Below the pieces are notes generated by a model that saw only the letters and a program-made list of their open reading frames with translations, did no database searches and was not told the DNA's origin. Below are positions 16,285 to 24,123 of a DNA stretch of 45,910 bases, piece after piece. The stretch is taken from assembly GCA_023435565.1 (NCBI GenBank), contig JAEYRN010000073.1, forward strand, positions 1-45,910, written 5' to 3'. The number at the start of each line of letters is the position of its first letter. Position 1 is the stretch's first letter. The stretch comes from Bacillota bacterium (lineage in GTDB: Bacteria; Bacillota; UBA4882; UBA8346). Both the position numbers and the translations under genes were made by a program.

Positions 16285-16929
16285 TTGATCCAGGATTACT
16301 TGGCTGAACTATCTAAAATCTCGTTACTTTCTCAAACCGAGGAACAACTCTTATGGGCGAAGTTTAAAACCGAGAATTCCCGGGAAGCCCGTCAACAGAT
16401 TATTGAGTCTTATCAACCTTTGGTTTATAAGATCGCTTCTCGGATTACCGGCCAAGAAGGGTTAATTTTTGATTTAATTCAAGAAGGTACAGTTGGCTTA
16501 ATTGAATCGGTAGAGAATTATAATTATCAATTTGGAGTGCGTTTTAGCACCTTTGCTTCTCACCGGATTAGGGGAAGAATGATTGATTATTTACAGCGCC
16601 TTCGTTCAGACCGGGATGCGTTAGAAATTGCTATTTCCGAAGATGCATTTGAAGATTTATTAAACAAATTTGCCGACAGTCAGGTAAATGTGGAGGAGCA
16701 GGTAACAAATGGTATAATTAATGACCAAGTAAATGTGGCAATTTCAAGGTTGAGCCCTAAAGAACAAAAAGTAATTAACGATTTATATCTTTTGGATAAA
16801 GAAGCGAGTATCACCGCCCAAGAAATGAACATCAGCCTTTCTTATTATTATAAATTGCAAAAGAAAGCTTTGCAAAGATTAAGGGGAATGTTATCAAAAC
16901 TTAGGGCTGAGATTAAGGCCAAAGGTTAA
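16285..16929 (+). CDS. Sigma-70 family factor inside the envelope block
   Basis: 214 residues. Region 2 is clear: YQPLVYKIASRITG, LIFDLIQEGTVGLIESVENY, FSTFASHRIRGRMIDYLQR. Region 4 is also clear: LSPKEQKVINDLYLL, then an HTH ending YYKLQKKALQRLRGML. Region 1 is absent and region 3 is short or missing, as in small alternative (FliA/SigB-like) factors. It recruits RNA polymerase to an unknown promoter set. The TTG start at 16285 is supported by AGGGAAGGTG. It lies between TamB and a single-pass membrane protein plus BamA. That placement suggests control of envelope genes, with the next gene as a possible anti-sigma factor. A perfect hairpin, TTAGGAG/CTCCTAA (16160-16178), is in its leader. Confidence 0.88.
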   Translation: MIQDYLAELSKISLLSQTEEQLLWAKFKTENSREARQQIIESYQPLVYKIASRITGQEGLIFDLIQEGTVGLIESVENYNYQFGVRFSTFASHRIRGRMIDYLQRLRSDRDALEIAISEDAFEDLLNKFADSQVNVEEQVTNGIINDQVNVAISRLSPKEQKVINDLYLLDKEASITAQEMNISLSYYYKLQKKALQRLRGMLSKLRAEIKAKG

Positions 16930-17073
16930 GTATATTAAAACAGGTTTTGGGCTTATACATAATAGTTAGAAAAATAATGAAACAAGTCAAGATAGGAATA
17001 AATTTAAAGGAAAACGGATAATTTGGTAATAAGTGACCTAAATTACCCATAAACAATAGGACAAAAAAAACCT

Positions 17074-17095
17074 CTTTTATAAGATCTTATAAAAG
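17074..17095. promoter_or_regulatory. Perfect 22-bp palindrome upstream of the 17119 gene
   Basis: CTTTTATAAGA at 17074-17084 is followed directly by its exact reverse complement to 17095, and ends 24 bases before the next start codon. It lacks a T tract, so it looks more like an operator or RNA stem than a terminator. Confidence 0.5.
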
Positions 17096-17118
17096 GATTA
17101 TTATGAGAGGCGGGGGTT

Positions 17119-17763
17119 ATGGTGGATAGATTTTACAATAAAAAATTAGAATCCCAAAAATTAATTGAACATATTGAAGATGCCAAAGGGTGGCTTGATA
17201 AAGCCAAGGATTATTATAGACAGGCGAACCCGACACATGCGGAAATGACTTTAAATTTAGCGCAGGCAGAAGTTAAGCATGCTTGGGAACTAAGTCGTGA
17301 AAGGTACGTTTCTAACAAACAGACAACCCATTCTAAGCGTAAGTTCAATAATCTCATTGCCGTTGCTGCATCAATTTTAGTCTTTTTTGGTTTGGTCTTT
17401 GGGTTCCAGAAGAGTGATCTAAATAAATACTTGGCAAGTATCTTTAAAACGGTCGATAAAAGCGGTTTCATCGATTCCGATTCTAAGCTAGCTGCAATCA
17501 ATAATCAAAAAGTCATGGAAATTGATGATTCCAAAGTAGTCAAACCGGATTTAAAAAAATCGGTTGAGCCGGTAAGCCGTATTAAGACCGATGAACAAAC
17601 CGAATTGCAACCTACTGCCACCGTTGCCGCTGAAACCAAGCTGGAACGGGCCGAGCCGGAAAATATTCAAACCCAGACGCGAGTACGTCAAGTATCACAT
17701 TTTGCAATTGATGAAGAAGCCCTTACTAAAGAAGCTTCACACAGTTTACGGAATGGGAAATAA
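17119..17763 (+). CDS. Single-pass membrane protein, possible anti-sigma factor
   Basis: 214 residues. An N-terminal cytoplasmic helical part (about 1-75, with KLIEHIEDAKGWLDKAKDYY and AEMTLNLAQAEVKHAWELSR) has a TPR-like helix pair. One membrane segment follows (about 77-97, FNNLIAVAASILVFFGLVFGF). The outside tail (98-214) is low-complexity and charged. I recognise no family, and the classic zinc-binding anti-sigma motif (HxxxCxxC) is absent. The position directly after a sigma factor gene and the topology (inside helical domain, one helix, outside tail) make an anti-sigma or sigma-regulator role possible, but this is inference. ATG 17119 has CGGGGG close upstream. BamA starts 19 bases after its stop. 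Confidence 0.6.
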   Translation: MVDRFYNKKLESQKLIEHIEDAKGWLDKAKDYYRQANPTHAEMTLNLAQAEVKHAWELSRERYVSNKQTTHSKRKFNNLIAVAASILVFFGLVFGFQKSDLNKYLASIFKTVDKSGFIDSDSKLAAINNQKVMEIDDSKVVKPDLKKSVEPVSRIKTDEQTELQPTATVAAETKLERAEPENIQTQTRVRQVSHFAIDEEALTKEASHSLRNGK

Positions 17764-17782
17764 TTAAGTTAGGGGGATATAT

Positions 17783-19537
17783 TTGAAGTTTTTAGGCCGC
17801 TTTCAGAAAATAACACCATTTCTAATAGCAACAATACTAATGATGGCCATCGTTTCGCCGTTAACAGCCCAAGCTAATCCAAGAGTCTATATGTTTGACG
17901 TCGTTGGAAATGAAAAAATTCCAGCGGCTACTATTTTAGGAGTAGTTTCAAATACAAAGATTGGAGAACCATTTGATCCGAAAAAAATACAATTAGACAT
18001 GCGGGCCATAATGGATCTGGGTTATTTCAGCGATGTACAGGTTGCTACCGAAAAAATGATGGATGGAATAAAACTGAACTTTGTAGTAGTTGAAAACCCG
18101 CCTTTTAAAGAGGTCCAAATTACTGGATTAACCAAAGTACAACCGGAAGAACTTCAACAATTCTTTTCCCAAAAATCAGGCGAAATTTTTAATATGACTA
18201 TTTTTGGCGAAGATTTAATGAAGCTTAAAAATTACTGCCGGGAAAAGAAAGGACTATTTGTTGAGTCGAAATCCCCGGGAGTAAATCTCGCTCAGGATGG
18301 GACGGTCCGGTTGGAACTGGTTGAATTAAAATACGGTAAGACAGTTATTCTAGGCTTGGTTGAAACGGAAGAAAAGGTTGTCCGTAGAGAGTTATCCATT
18401 AAAGAAGGAGACATTATTGATTACAATAAATTAACCGAAGAATATGGAAAGCTTACTCGGTTAAGGCTTTTTGACGGGATTGACCTTCGATGGGAAAAGA
18501 GTGTGGACCCGGAAAAAATGGATCTTATAATCGAGGTCAAGGAAGCGGAGGCTACCGGTTCTTTTGAAGTAGGGGTATCCTATGGAGAACAGTCAGGAGA
18601 AATGGGAGGATTTATCCGTTTTACCGAAGCTAACTTGATGGGTCTGGGGCAAAGTATCTCGCTTGACCTTAGCTTTGATAAAGATAGTAATAATGTAAAA
18701 TTCTCTTTTTACGAGCCGTGGCTGGATGACAAACACACTTCATTTGGTTTATCCTTATGGAATTCGGAAGTGGAATTGGATTCGACCATGAAAAGCTGGT
18801 ACGAACCGGGAGGCGAAGAAGTCCGGGAACTTGATTTGGACCGGACCGGTTTGTCATTATCGTTAGGTCGCCAGTTTTGGTATAATACAACCGCCAGGGT
18901 AAAATTTAACTTTGAGGAGAATAAGATCAACGACGATTCAGACACAATACCTGATGAAAGTACCCTTGAACACCCACTTGAATTCTGGGATAACTCCGTT
19001 GAACTTGCGTTGATTCATAACAAGCTTATTTACTCTAGTTCTCAATTTGTTTCAGGGGGTTACTATTTATATGGCGGGTATACGGCTGCAGGAGATATTT
19101 TGGGTGGAGAGTTTAATTACAATAAATATTTACTCGAAGGAAAATGGTTTAAAACCTTACTACCCAATTTGGTTTGGGGGACTAGGCTCCAAGGGACGTA
19201 TTTGACTGGCGATTACCCTGACTATAATGCACTTTATTTAGGCGGAATGAATAAACTCCGGGGTTATGACGGTGATCGTTTTGATGATCCCGAGAACGCG
19301 AAATTAATCGGCGATCAGACGCTTCTTTTAAATACCGAGCTTCGTTACAGATTACCATTTAACGACAAATTTGAAGCGGTCCTTTTTTATGACGCCGGAC
19401 AAGTAAATACTAATACAGCGGATAACTATGGATTTGGACTCCGTTTTAATATTCCGTTTTTGGGGATGCTTCGATTTGATCAAGCTTGGGGTGGACCGGA
19501 GCCTCAATTCCTCTTTAGCTTAGGAGAGATGTTTTAA
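17783..19537 (+). CDS. bamA: Outer-membrane protein assembly factor BamA (Omp85 family)
   Basis: 584 residues. The signal peptide ends near residue 31 (LTAQA). Three POTRA domains follow at about 33-105, 107-185 and 186-258, recognised from repeats such as VYMFDVVGNEKI, FKEVQITGLTKVQPEEL and KLTRLRLFDGIDLRWE. The 16-strand barrel domain runs to a C-terminal Phe (LFSLGEMF). The Omp85 loop-6 motif is present as MNKLRGYDGDRF. It inserts barrel proteins into the outer membrane. Three POTRAs, against five in E. coli, are usual for diderm Firmicutes. The TTG start at 17783 follows AGGGGG. It is in one run with TamB, the sigma factor and the OmpH-like genes. Confidence 0.94.
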   Translation: MKFLGRFQKITPFLIATILMMAIVSPLTAQANPRVYMFDVVGNEKIPAATILGVVSNTKIGEPFDPKKIQLDMRAIMDLGYFSDVQVATEKMMDGIKLNFVVVENPPFKEVQITGLTKVQPEELQQFFSQKSGEIFNMTIFGEDLMKLKNYCREKKGLFVESKSPGVNLAQDGTVRLELVELKYGKTVILGLVETEEKVVRRELSIKEGDIIDYNKLTEEYGKLTRLRLFDGIDLRWEKSVDPEKMDLIIEVKEAEATGSFEVGVSYGEQSGEMGGFIRFTEANLMGLGQSISLDLSFDKDSNNVKFSFYEPWLDDKHTSFGLSLWNSEVELDSTMKSWYEPGGEEVRELDLDRTGLSLSLGRQFWYNTTARVKFNFEENKINDDSDTIPDESTLEHPLEFWDNSVELALIHNKLIYSSSQFVSGGYYLYGGYTAAGDILGGEFNYNKYLLEGKWFKTLLPNLVWGTRLQGTYLTGDYPDYNALYLGGMNKLRGYDGDRFDDPENAKLIGDQTLLLNTELRYRLPFNDKFEAVLFYDAGQVNTNTADNYGFGLRFNIPFLGMLRFDQAWGGPEPQFLFSLGEMF

Positions 19538-19550
19538 CAGGGGTGATTAG

Positions 19551-20843
19551 GTGATAACTCAGCCTAAGCTGCTTAAAATATGTATAATTCTTTTGATAAC
19601 AATCATCTTATCAGTGATTGGACAATCGGTAGTTATAGCTAATGAATTAGAAAAAGTTGAATCCGTAGAAGTCCAGTTAAATGTTGGGAGTAGTATTTAT
19701 GATGGTTTACGGGAAAGAATGGAGTTCAGCATCGGGAGAACCGGTGAGAAAATTCTTCTTTCCCGCCCAGTTTCAATTCTAAAAATGAACCGAGCTTCAC
19801 TGGAAACAGCTATTTTTAATGTTTTTTCAAAAGTATTAATTGGTTATGAACTGGAAAGAGTTGACCTTTTTCCGGGGAAACACAGTAAAATTATTGTCCA
19901 ACTTAATCCTTCGCCCCCATTAGTGGGTGAAGTAAATATAAACTTTGTGATAGAAGGGGTATCCCCGGAAATTTCAGAGTTGTTGCAAGATATCAGTAGG
20001 CTGATTGAAGGGGAATTAAGCCGCATCCTGGTTGGATTACCCGTGGATTCAATTTCCTGGTCTGAAGGAATTATCAATCAAGTTGTTAATTTTCTAGTTG
20101 AAAAAGAATTTCCGGGATATGGTTGCCAATTTACATTGAAACCGGGAGCTAAAACTGATTTTACAATAACTTTAAAACCTATAACTCAGGTAATCAAGGA
20201 TGTTAAGGTAAGTTATTACTCTTCGAATATTCCGGTCTGGTTTGTGAAACAAAAGGGTAAGCGTTACCAGGAACATTTTGATATTTTAAAGGGTTTACCG
20301 GTTGATTTTATAAAGCATTATCAATCGCGGCTTGAAAAATATTTAACGGAGTATATCAATAGTTTACCTGAAATGGGTCGTTCCGGACTCAAAGTTGATT
20401 TGGGAATTGAGACAGGAAAAACCACCCGGATCAGAGTGCTAACTGATTCCGAAACCCTTCAAACTAGGTTGGAAGCTAGATATTTTGTTGGTAGTGAAGA
20501 TGATTTTGGTAACTTTCAATGCTATTTAGGTTATAAAACAGAAAGTTCTGAAATTTATACAAGGTATTGCCGAGGGGATTATCCGGGAGGGCGTTTGATG
20601 GCCGGGTATCGTTGGCCTTTGTCCACTACATTAACCGGCGCAATTGAATATGAGTTTGACAATTATTATAAAACTATCTGGTTGCATAATCAATTTGACC
20701 GCGGTGATTATTTTGATTTAAGAATTGGGATTGACGGAAGCCCAAACGAAGCTGTTATTGGTATTTCCTTAAATGATCACCTTAATTTGGAATTAGTCGC
20801 ATATGATGATGAATTTGGAGTACAGTTTATGTTTCATTTTTAA
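19551..20843 (+). CDS. Predicted outer-membrane barrel protein with POTRA-like N-terminal part
   Basis: 430 residues. The signal peptide spans about 1-31. The periplasmic part (about 32-290) has POTRA-like beta-alpha-alpha-beta-beta patterns (LVGEVNINFVIEGVSPEISE, QVIKDVKVSYYSS). The C-terminal third is strongly alternating beta (ARYFVGSEDDFGNFQCYLGY, TLTGAIEYEFDNYY) and ends in Phe (GVQFMFHF), the usual barrel insertion signal. I do not recognise the family. It may be a divergent Omp85/TamA-type or lineage-specific barrel. The GTG start is at 19551, 13 bases after bamA. Co-location with BamA, OmpH and TamB implies a role in outer-membrane assembly; the exact function is unknown. Confidence 0.65.
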   Translation: MITQPKLLKICIILLITIILSVIGQSVVIANELEKVESVEVQLNVGSSIYDGLRERMEFSIGRTGEKILLSRPVSILKMNRASLETAIFNVFSKVLIGYELERVDLFPGKHSKIIVQLNPSPPLVGEVNINFVIEGVSPEISELLQDISRLIEGELSRILVGLPVDSISWSEGIINQVVNFLVEKEFPGYGCQFTLKPGAKTDFTITLKPITQVIKDVKVSYYSSNIPVWFVKQKGKRYQEHFDILKGLPVDFIKHYQSRLEKYLTEYINSLPEMGRSGLKVDLGIETGKTTRIRVLTDSETLQTRLEARYFVGSEDDFGNFQCYLGYKTESSEIYTRYCRGDYPGGRLMAGYRWPLSTTLTGAIEYEFDNYYKTIWLHNQFDRGDYFDLRIGIDGSPNEAVIGISLNDHLNLELVAYDDEFGVQFMFHF

Positions 20844-20873
20844 ATAAATTATTTCGTAAAGGAGCGGTAATTT

Positions 20874-21485
20874 TTGATGAAGAAAGTTGGAGGTTTAATT
20901 TTAGGGGTAGTTTTTTTATTAATTATCGGGATGCTCTTGTTTAACAACTTTTCCGGCGCTGCAGCAGCTTCTGTCACTATCGGTTATGTGGATATGGAAA
21001 AGCTCCGTAATGAGTTACCCGATTATAAAAATTTGCAACAGACAATAAAAGATAAGGAATCCGAATTTAACCTTTTTCGGGGTTATATTTATCAGGAACA
21101 TCAAACGGCAGTAAAAGACTTGGAAAAAAAGATTAGCCAAGAAAAGGCCGGTAGGTCAGCAGATGTACAGGCTGAACTAGATAAAAAACAGCAAACAGAA
21201 ATTAAGAAAAAAACTGAAGAATTAAACTCTCGTTTATCGGCAAAATTGGCTGAAATTCAGGAATATCTTCGATCACAGGAACAAGCTGTTCAAGATAAAG
21301 TAAATCAACTAATTAAAGAAGTTGCCGATGAAAAGAATGTATATGTAGTATTAGATAAAAAATTGGTTTATCATGGTGGTAAAGATCTTACCAAAGATAT
21401 AATTGAAAAGGAAAAAAAGAAAGCGGAGCAAAGTACCAAAAGTACCAAAACCAATAGCAAGGAGAATAAATCCACTGATAAATGA
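20874..21485 (+). CDS. ompH: OmpH/Skp-family periplasmic chaperone
   Basis: 203 residues with an N-terminal hydrophobic signal or anchor (GLILGVVFLLIIGMLLF), then the OmpH start motif VTIGYVDMEKL, a long coiled coil (about 55-145), and the closing NVYVVLDKKLVYHGGKDLTKDII, which is diagnostic. Skp-type trimers hold unfolded barrel proteins in the periplasm for BamA. The charged Lys-rich tail (KKKAEQSTKSTKTNS) is unusual for Skp. TTG 20874 and ATG 20877 both fit the SD AAAGGAG. It overlaps the next gene by 4 bases (ATGA), so translation is coupled. Confidence 0.9.
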   Translation: MMKKVGGLILGVVFLLIIGMLLFNNFSGAAAASVTIGYVDMEKLRNELPDYKNLQQTIKDKESEFNLFRGYIYQEHQTAVKDLEKKISQEKAGRSADVQAELDKKQQTEIKKKTEELNSRLSAKLAEIQEYLRSQEQAVQDKVNQLIKEVADEKNVYVVLDKKLVYHGGKDLTKDIIEKEKKKAEQSTKSTKTNSKENKSTDK

Positions 21486-22351
21486 AGTTGGATAAAAAAA
21501 TAACAGGGTTATTAGTCATTGGTGTATGTTTTTTTGTTATTTCAGCTGTTTGGATTTATCATTCGGTAAGTAAAATATCTCGAGTAACGAAAAACTCTTA
21601 TTCATTTGGAAAAGAAAAAAACGAATCCGAGTGGTTGCGTTACAATGTTATTCGAGAAAAGATATCCCGATTAAACCGGGGTTGGCAAAAACCGACTGAT
21701 ACATTAAAAGCTGATAGCAGCATTGATGTGACTATTCCGATAAATGACGCTGTTGCCGTTCAAATTAATGAGATAAAGCGGATTTATGAAGAAGAGATTT
21801 TAGGTAAACTATCGGAAGCTAATCGAATTTATCAAGAATTCCGGCAAAATCTATACCGTGAATATGAAATAAAAGAAGCTGAAAAAATAAAGGAAGTAAA
21901 AAGCAAGCTCGAAATTGATTTGGCTTCTGAAAAGGAACGGCAACGACAAACTCTGGAAATTTTTTATCAAGATTTGGAACGAAAACAACAGTATACACTT
22001 ATTAATTTGGAACTACAAAAGAAAATGTTGAATTTTAATTCAATTGAACCTAAAAAACTGCAAAGTGAGTCAGAACGAATTGATTCCGAAATTGCTAGAA
22101 TTCGTAATGAAATAAAAAAGAAATTTGATCAACGTAGTGATGAACTTGACAAAGACAACGAGTTTTATCAGAAACGAAGGACTGCCGAATATCATACCGA
22201 ATTAAGCGATTTTCGCAAAACAAAACAGAAATTGATTCAGGAAGAGCTGAGCCGTTTTCGGGAAGAACAGATGAACGAGTTTAGAGTCTGGAACAATCAA
22301 CGCCAAACCGATGTGAATCAAGCTGTTGAACTTCGGCGTTCACAGCAATAA
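21482..22351 (+). CDS. Membrane-anchored coiled-coil protein of the envelope block
   Basis: 289 residues. One N-terminal membrane segment (about 7-27, ITGLLVIGVCFFVISAVWIY) precedes a nearly continuous charged coiled coil (about 95-289) rich in Glu, Lys, Arg and Gln. There is no recognised domain and no C-terminal OmpH strand. It starts inside the stop of the first OmpH-like gene (ATGA overlap) and is followed 25 bases later by a second OmpH-like gene. It may therefore be a scaffold or co-chaperone of the same periplasmic system, or a very divergent OmpH relative. Length and coiled-coil content suggest it could span a good part of the periplasm. Confidence 0.6.
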   Translation: MKLDKKITGLLVIGVCFFVISAVWIYHSVSKISRVTKNSYSFGKEKNESEWLRYNVIREKISRLNRGWQKPTDTLKADSSIDVTIPINDAVAVQINEIKRIYEEEILGKLSEANRIYQEFRQNLYREYEIKEAEKIKEVKSKLEIDLASEKERQRQTLEIFYQDLERKQQYTLINLELQKKMLNFNSIEPKKLQSESERIDSEIARIRNEIKKKFDQRSDELDKDNEFYQKRRTAEYHTELSDFRKTKQKLIQEELSRFREEQMNEFRVWNNQRQTDVNQAVELRRSQQ

Positions 22352-22376
22352 TATTAAATATCTTGGAGGAAGAACT

Positions 22377-22796
22377 ATGATTAATAAGAATAATGATTGG
22401 CTTTTACCAGGCGCGATAATTATTGGTGCGCTAATTTTGACTGCTGGGCTAATTTGGGGATTTAGCGCTTTTTCATTCAAATTGGCTACGGTCGACATTC
22501 AAAAGATTGAAATTGAGAGTGAGTTAAGTAAAAAAATTAACGAAGATGTTCAAGCCAAAGGAAAAGATTTATCCGCTAAATATCAAGCGGCCAAGAATGA
22601 TAAGGAAAAGCAAGTTGTTAATATGGAATTTGAGAAATTTAAGAAAGAAAAACAGAAAGAGTTTACTGATAAAGTGAAAGTTGCATTAGGAAAGGTAGCA
22701 AAAAAAAGGGGTTTCAAAGCTGTAGCTGCTGATCAGGTATATGTTTATTGTAAAAATGATATTACTGAAGAAGTAATTAAGGAATTGGACAAATAA
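22377..22796 (+). CDS. Second, short OmpH/Skp-like protein, membrane-anchored
   Basis: 139 residues from ATG 22377, preferred to the earlier in-frame ATG at 22326 because TTGGAGGA lies just upstream. A membrane segment at about 10-31 (LPGAIIIGALILTAGLIWGF) is followed by LATVDIQKIEIESELSKK, a coiled coil, and the OmpH-like ending GFKAVAADQVYVYCKNDITEEVIKEL. It is shorter than Skp and keeps an uncleaved-looking anchor, so it may act tethered to the inner membrane. Two OmpH-like genes in one run, as here, suggest specialised clients. Confidence 0.75.
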   Translation: MINKNNDWLLPGAIIIGALILTAGLIWGFSAFSFKLATVDIQKIEIESELSKKINEDVQAKGKDLSAKYQAAKNDKEKQVVNMEFEKFKKEKQKEFTDKVKVALGKVAKKRGFKAVAADQVYVYCKNDITEEVIKELDK

Positions 22797-22884
22797 ATTT
22801 ACTTCATCCTATATAGTCAGGCCCTGTTGTCACTTTTTTGAATAGATTGTGCATCAGAATGATAATAAAAGGAGTCGGACGCAA

Positions 22885-23910
22885 ATGCCGTTATTATCAG
22901 AATTAGCAAAATTGGTAAAAGGAGTAGTACTTGGGGACGGGGACATCGACATTAAAGGAATCAAAGGGCTTGAAGATGTTGGCCCGGGTGAAATTACTAT
23001 GGCTGCTACGGCCCGTGTTTTGGAAACAGCGGTTCAAAGTAAAGCGATAGCTATAATTGTACCTGATAATGTAGTTGAAGTTTCCAAACCGGCAATTCGG
23101 GTTGCTGATCCTAGACTAGCTTTTGCGCAAATTCTGACTTTTTTTACCCCACCAATGGTTTGCAAACCGGGAGTTCACCAGACAGTTGTTATTGGAGCAA
23201 ATTTTAAAGGTGACGGAGCCGAGATTGGTCCTCAAGTTTATATCGGTGATGATGTTACTATAGGTAAAGGGACTATTATTCATCCCGGAGTTGTTATTGA
23301 AGATCGGGTTATAATTGGTGATAAAACTATTATTCATTCCAATGTAGTAATTCGTAACGAATCTGTAATCGGGAATAATGTGCAAATACATGCAGGTACT
23401 GTCATCGGGGCTGACGGATTTGGTTACGTCACTGAAAAAGGCAAACACTTTAAAGTTCCTCAGGTTGGTAAAGTCGTAATCGAAGATGATGTGGAAATTG
23501 GAGCGAATGTTACCATTGATCGGGCGACTACCGGAGTTACATTAGTAGGTAAAGGCACCAAAATAGATAATCTGGTTCAGGTCGGCCACAATTGTCAAAT
23601 TGGAGAGGATAACCTGATCATTGCTTTAGTCGGTATTGCCGGGAGCACTAAATTAGGTGACCGTGTTATAATGGCCGGCAAATCTTCAGCTGTTGGGCAC
23701 ATTCAGTTAGGCAACGACTCATTGGTTGCCGCTCACTCTCTAGTAATCAACAGTTTGCCTTCTAATTCTTATGTTTCCGGAGTTCCAGCCAGACCTCATG
23801 CTGAAGATATGAGAATCCAAGCAACAGCAGGGAAATTACCGGAATTATTAAAAGAAATCAGGGAACTTCAGAAGAAGGTAGCAGACTTAGAGGGAAGGTT
23901 TCACTCCTGA
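22885..23910 (+). CDS. lpxD: UDP-3-O-acylglucosamine N-acyltransferase LpxD
   Basis: 341 residues from ATG 22885, set by AAAAGGAG at 22867-22874; the in-frame GTG at 22849 is less likely. The N-terminal uridine-binding domain (about 1-95, GEITMAATARVLETAVQS) is followed by a left-handed beta helix of hexapeptide repeats (VYIGDDVTIGKGTIIHPGVV and on), with the LpxD signature GADGFGYVTEKGKHFKVPQ. The catalytic His lies in VQVGHNCQIGE. A C-terminal helix closes it. It adds the second acyl chain in lipid A synthesis, so this organism probably makes LPS. The other lpx genes are not in the window. Confidence 0.95.
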   Translation: MPLLSELAKLVKGVVLGDGDIDIKGIKGLEDVGPGEITMAATARVLETAVQSKAIAIIVPDNVVEVSKPAIRVADPRLAFAQILTFFTPPMVCKPGVHQTVVIGANFKGDGAEIGPQVYIGDDVTIGKGTIIHPGVVIEDRVIIGDKTIIHSNVVIRNESVIGNNVQIHAGTVIGADGFGYVTEKGKHFKVPQVGKVVIEDDVEIGANVTIDRATTGVTLVGKGTKIDNLVQVGHNCQIGEDNLIIALVGIAGSTKLGDRVIMAGKSSAVGHIQLGNDSLVAAHSLVINSLPSNSYVSGVPARPHAEDMRIQATAGKLPELLKEIRELQKKVADLEGRFHS

Positions 23911-23940
23911 AAACCCTGTGTTTTTGGAGGATTTTTATCA

Positions 23941-24071
23941 AACTTGGCGAAGTATTCCCATGTCTGTTTGGGCCTACTTTATTCAGCCAAGTTTTTTGTT
24001 AAGTTAGAATTGTTTGAAACCGGCGAATGGACTACTTGCTTCAAACAAAAAAAGCGCCTATGGCGCTTTTT
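23941..24071 (+). terminator. Two terminators between lpxD and the Lpt genes
   Basis: The second is the strongest: AAAAAGCGCC / GGCGCTTTTT with loop TAT at 24049-24071. The first is a longer-looped hairpin, AACTTGGC (23941-23948) with GCCAAGTT (23986-23993) and a T run. They split the envelope block into two transcripts. Confidence 0.8.
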
Positions 24072-24123
24072 AATCTACATTGATACAAAGAAGAAATAAT
24101 AAGTTGAGTTTAAGAGGTTAATT

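Noticed and set aside
22849..22884. LpxD start at GTG 22849
   Set aside because: The SD AAAAGGAG would lie inside the coding region, and the extension has no LpxD similarity.
23116..23448. 110-residue minus-strand frame in lpxD
   Set aside because: It is a shadow of the hexapeptide-repeat codons of LpxD.
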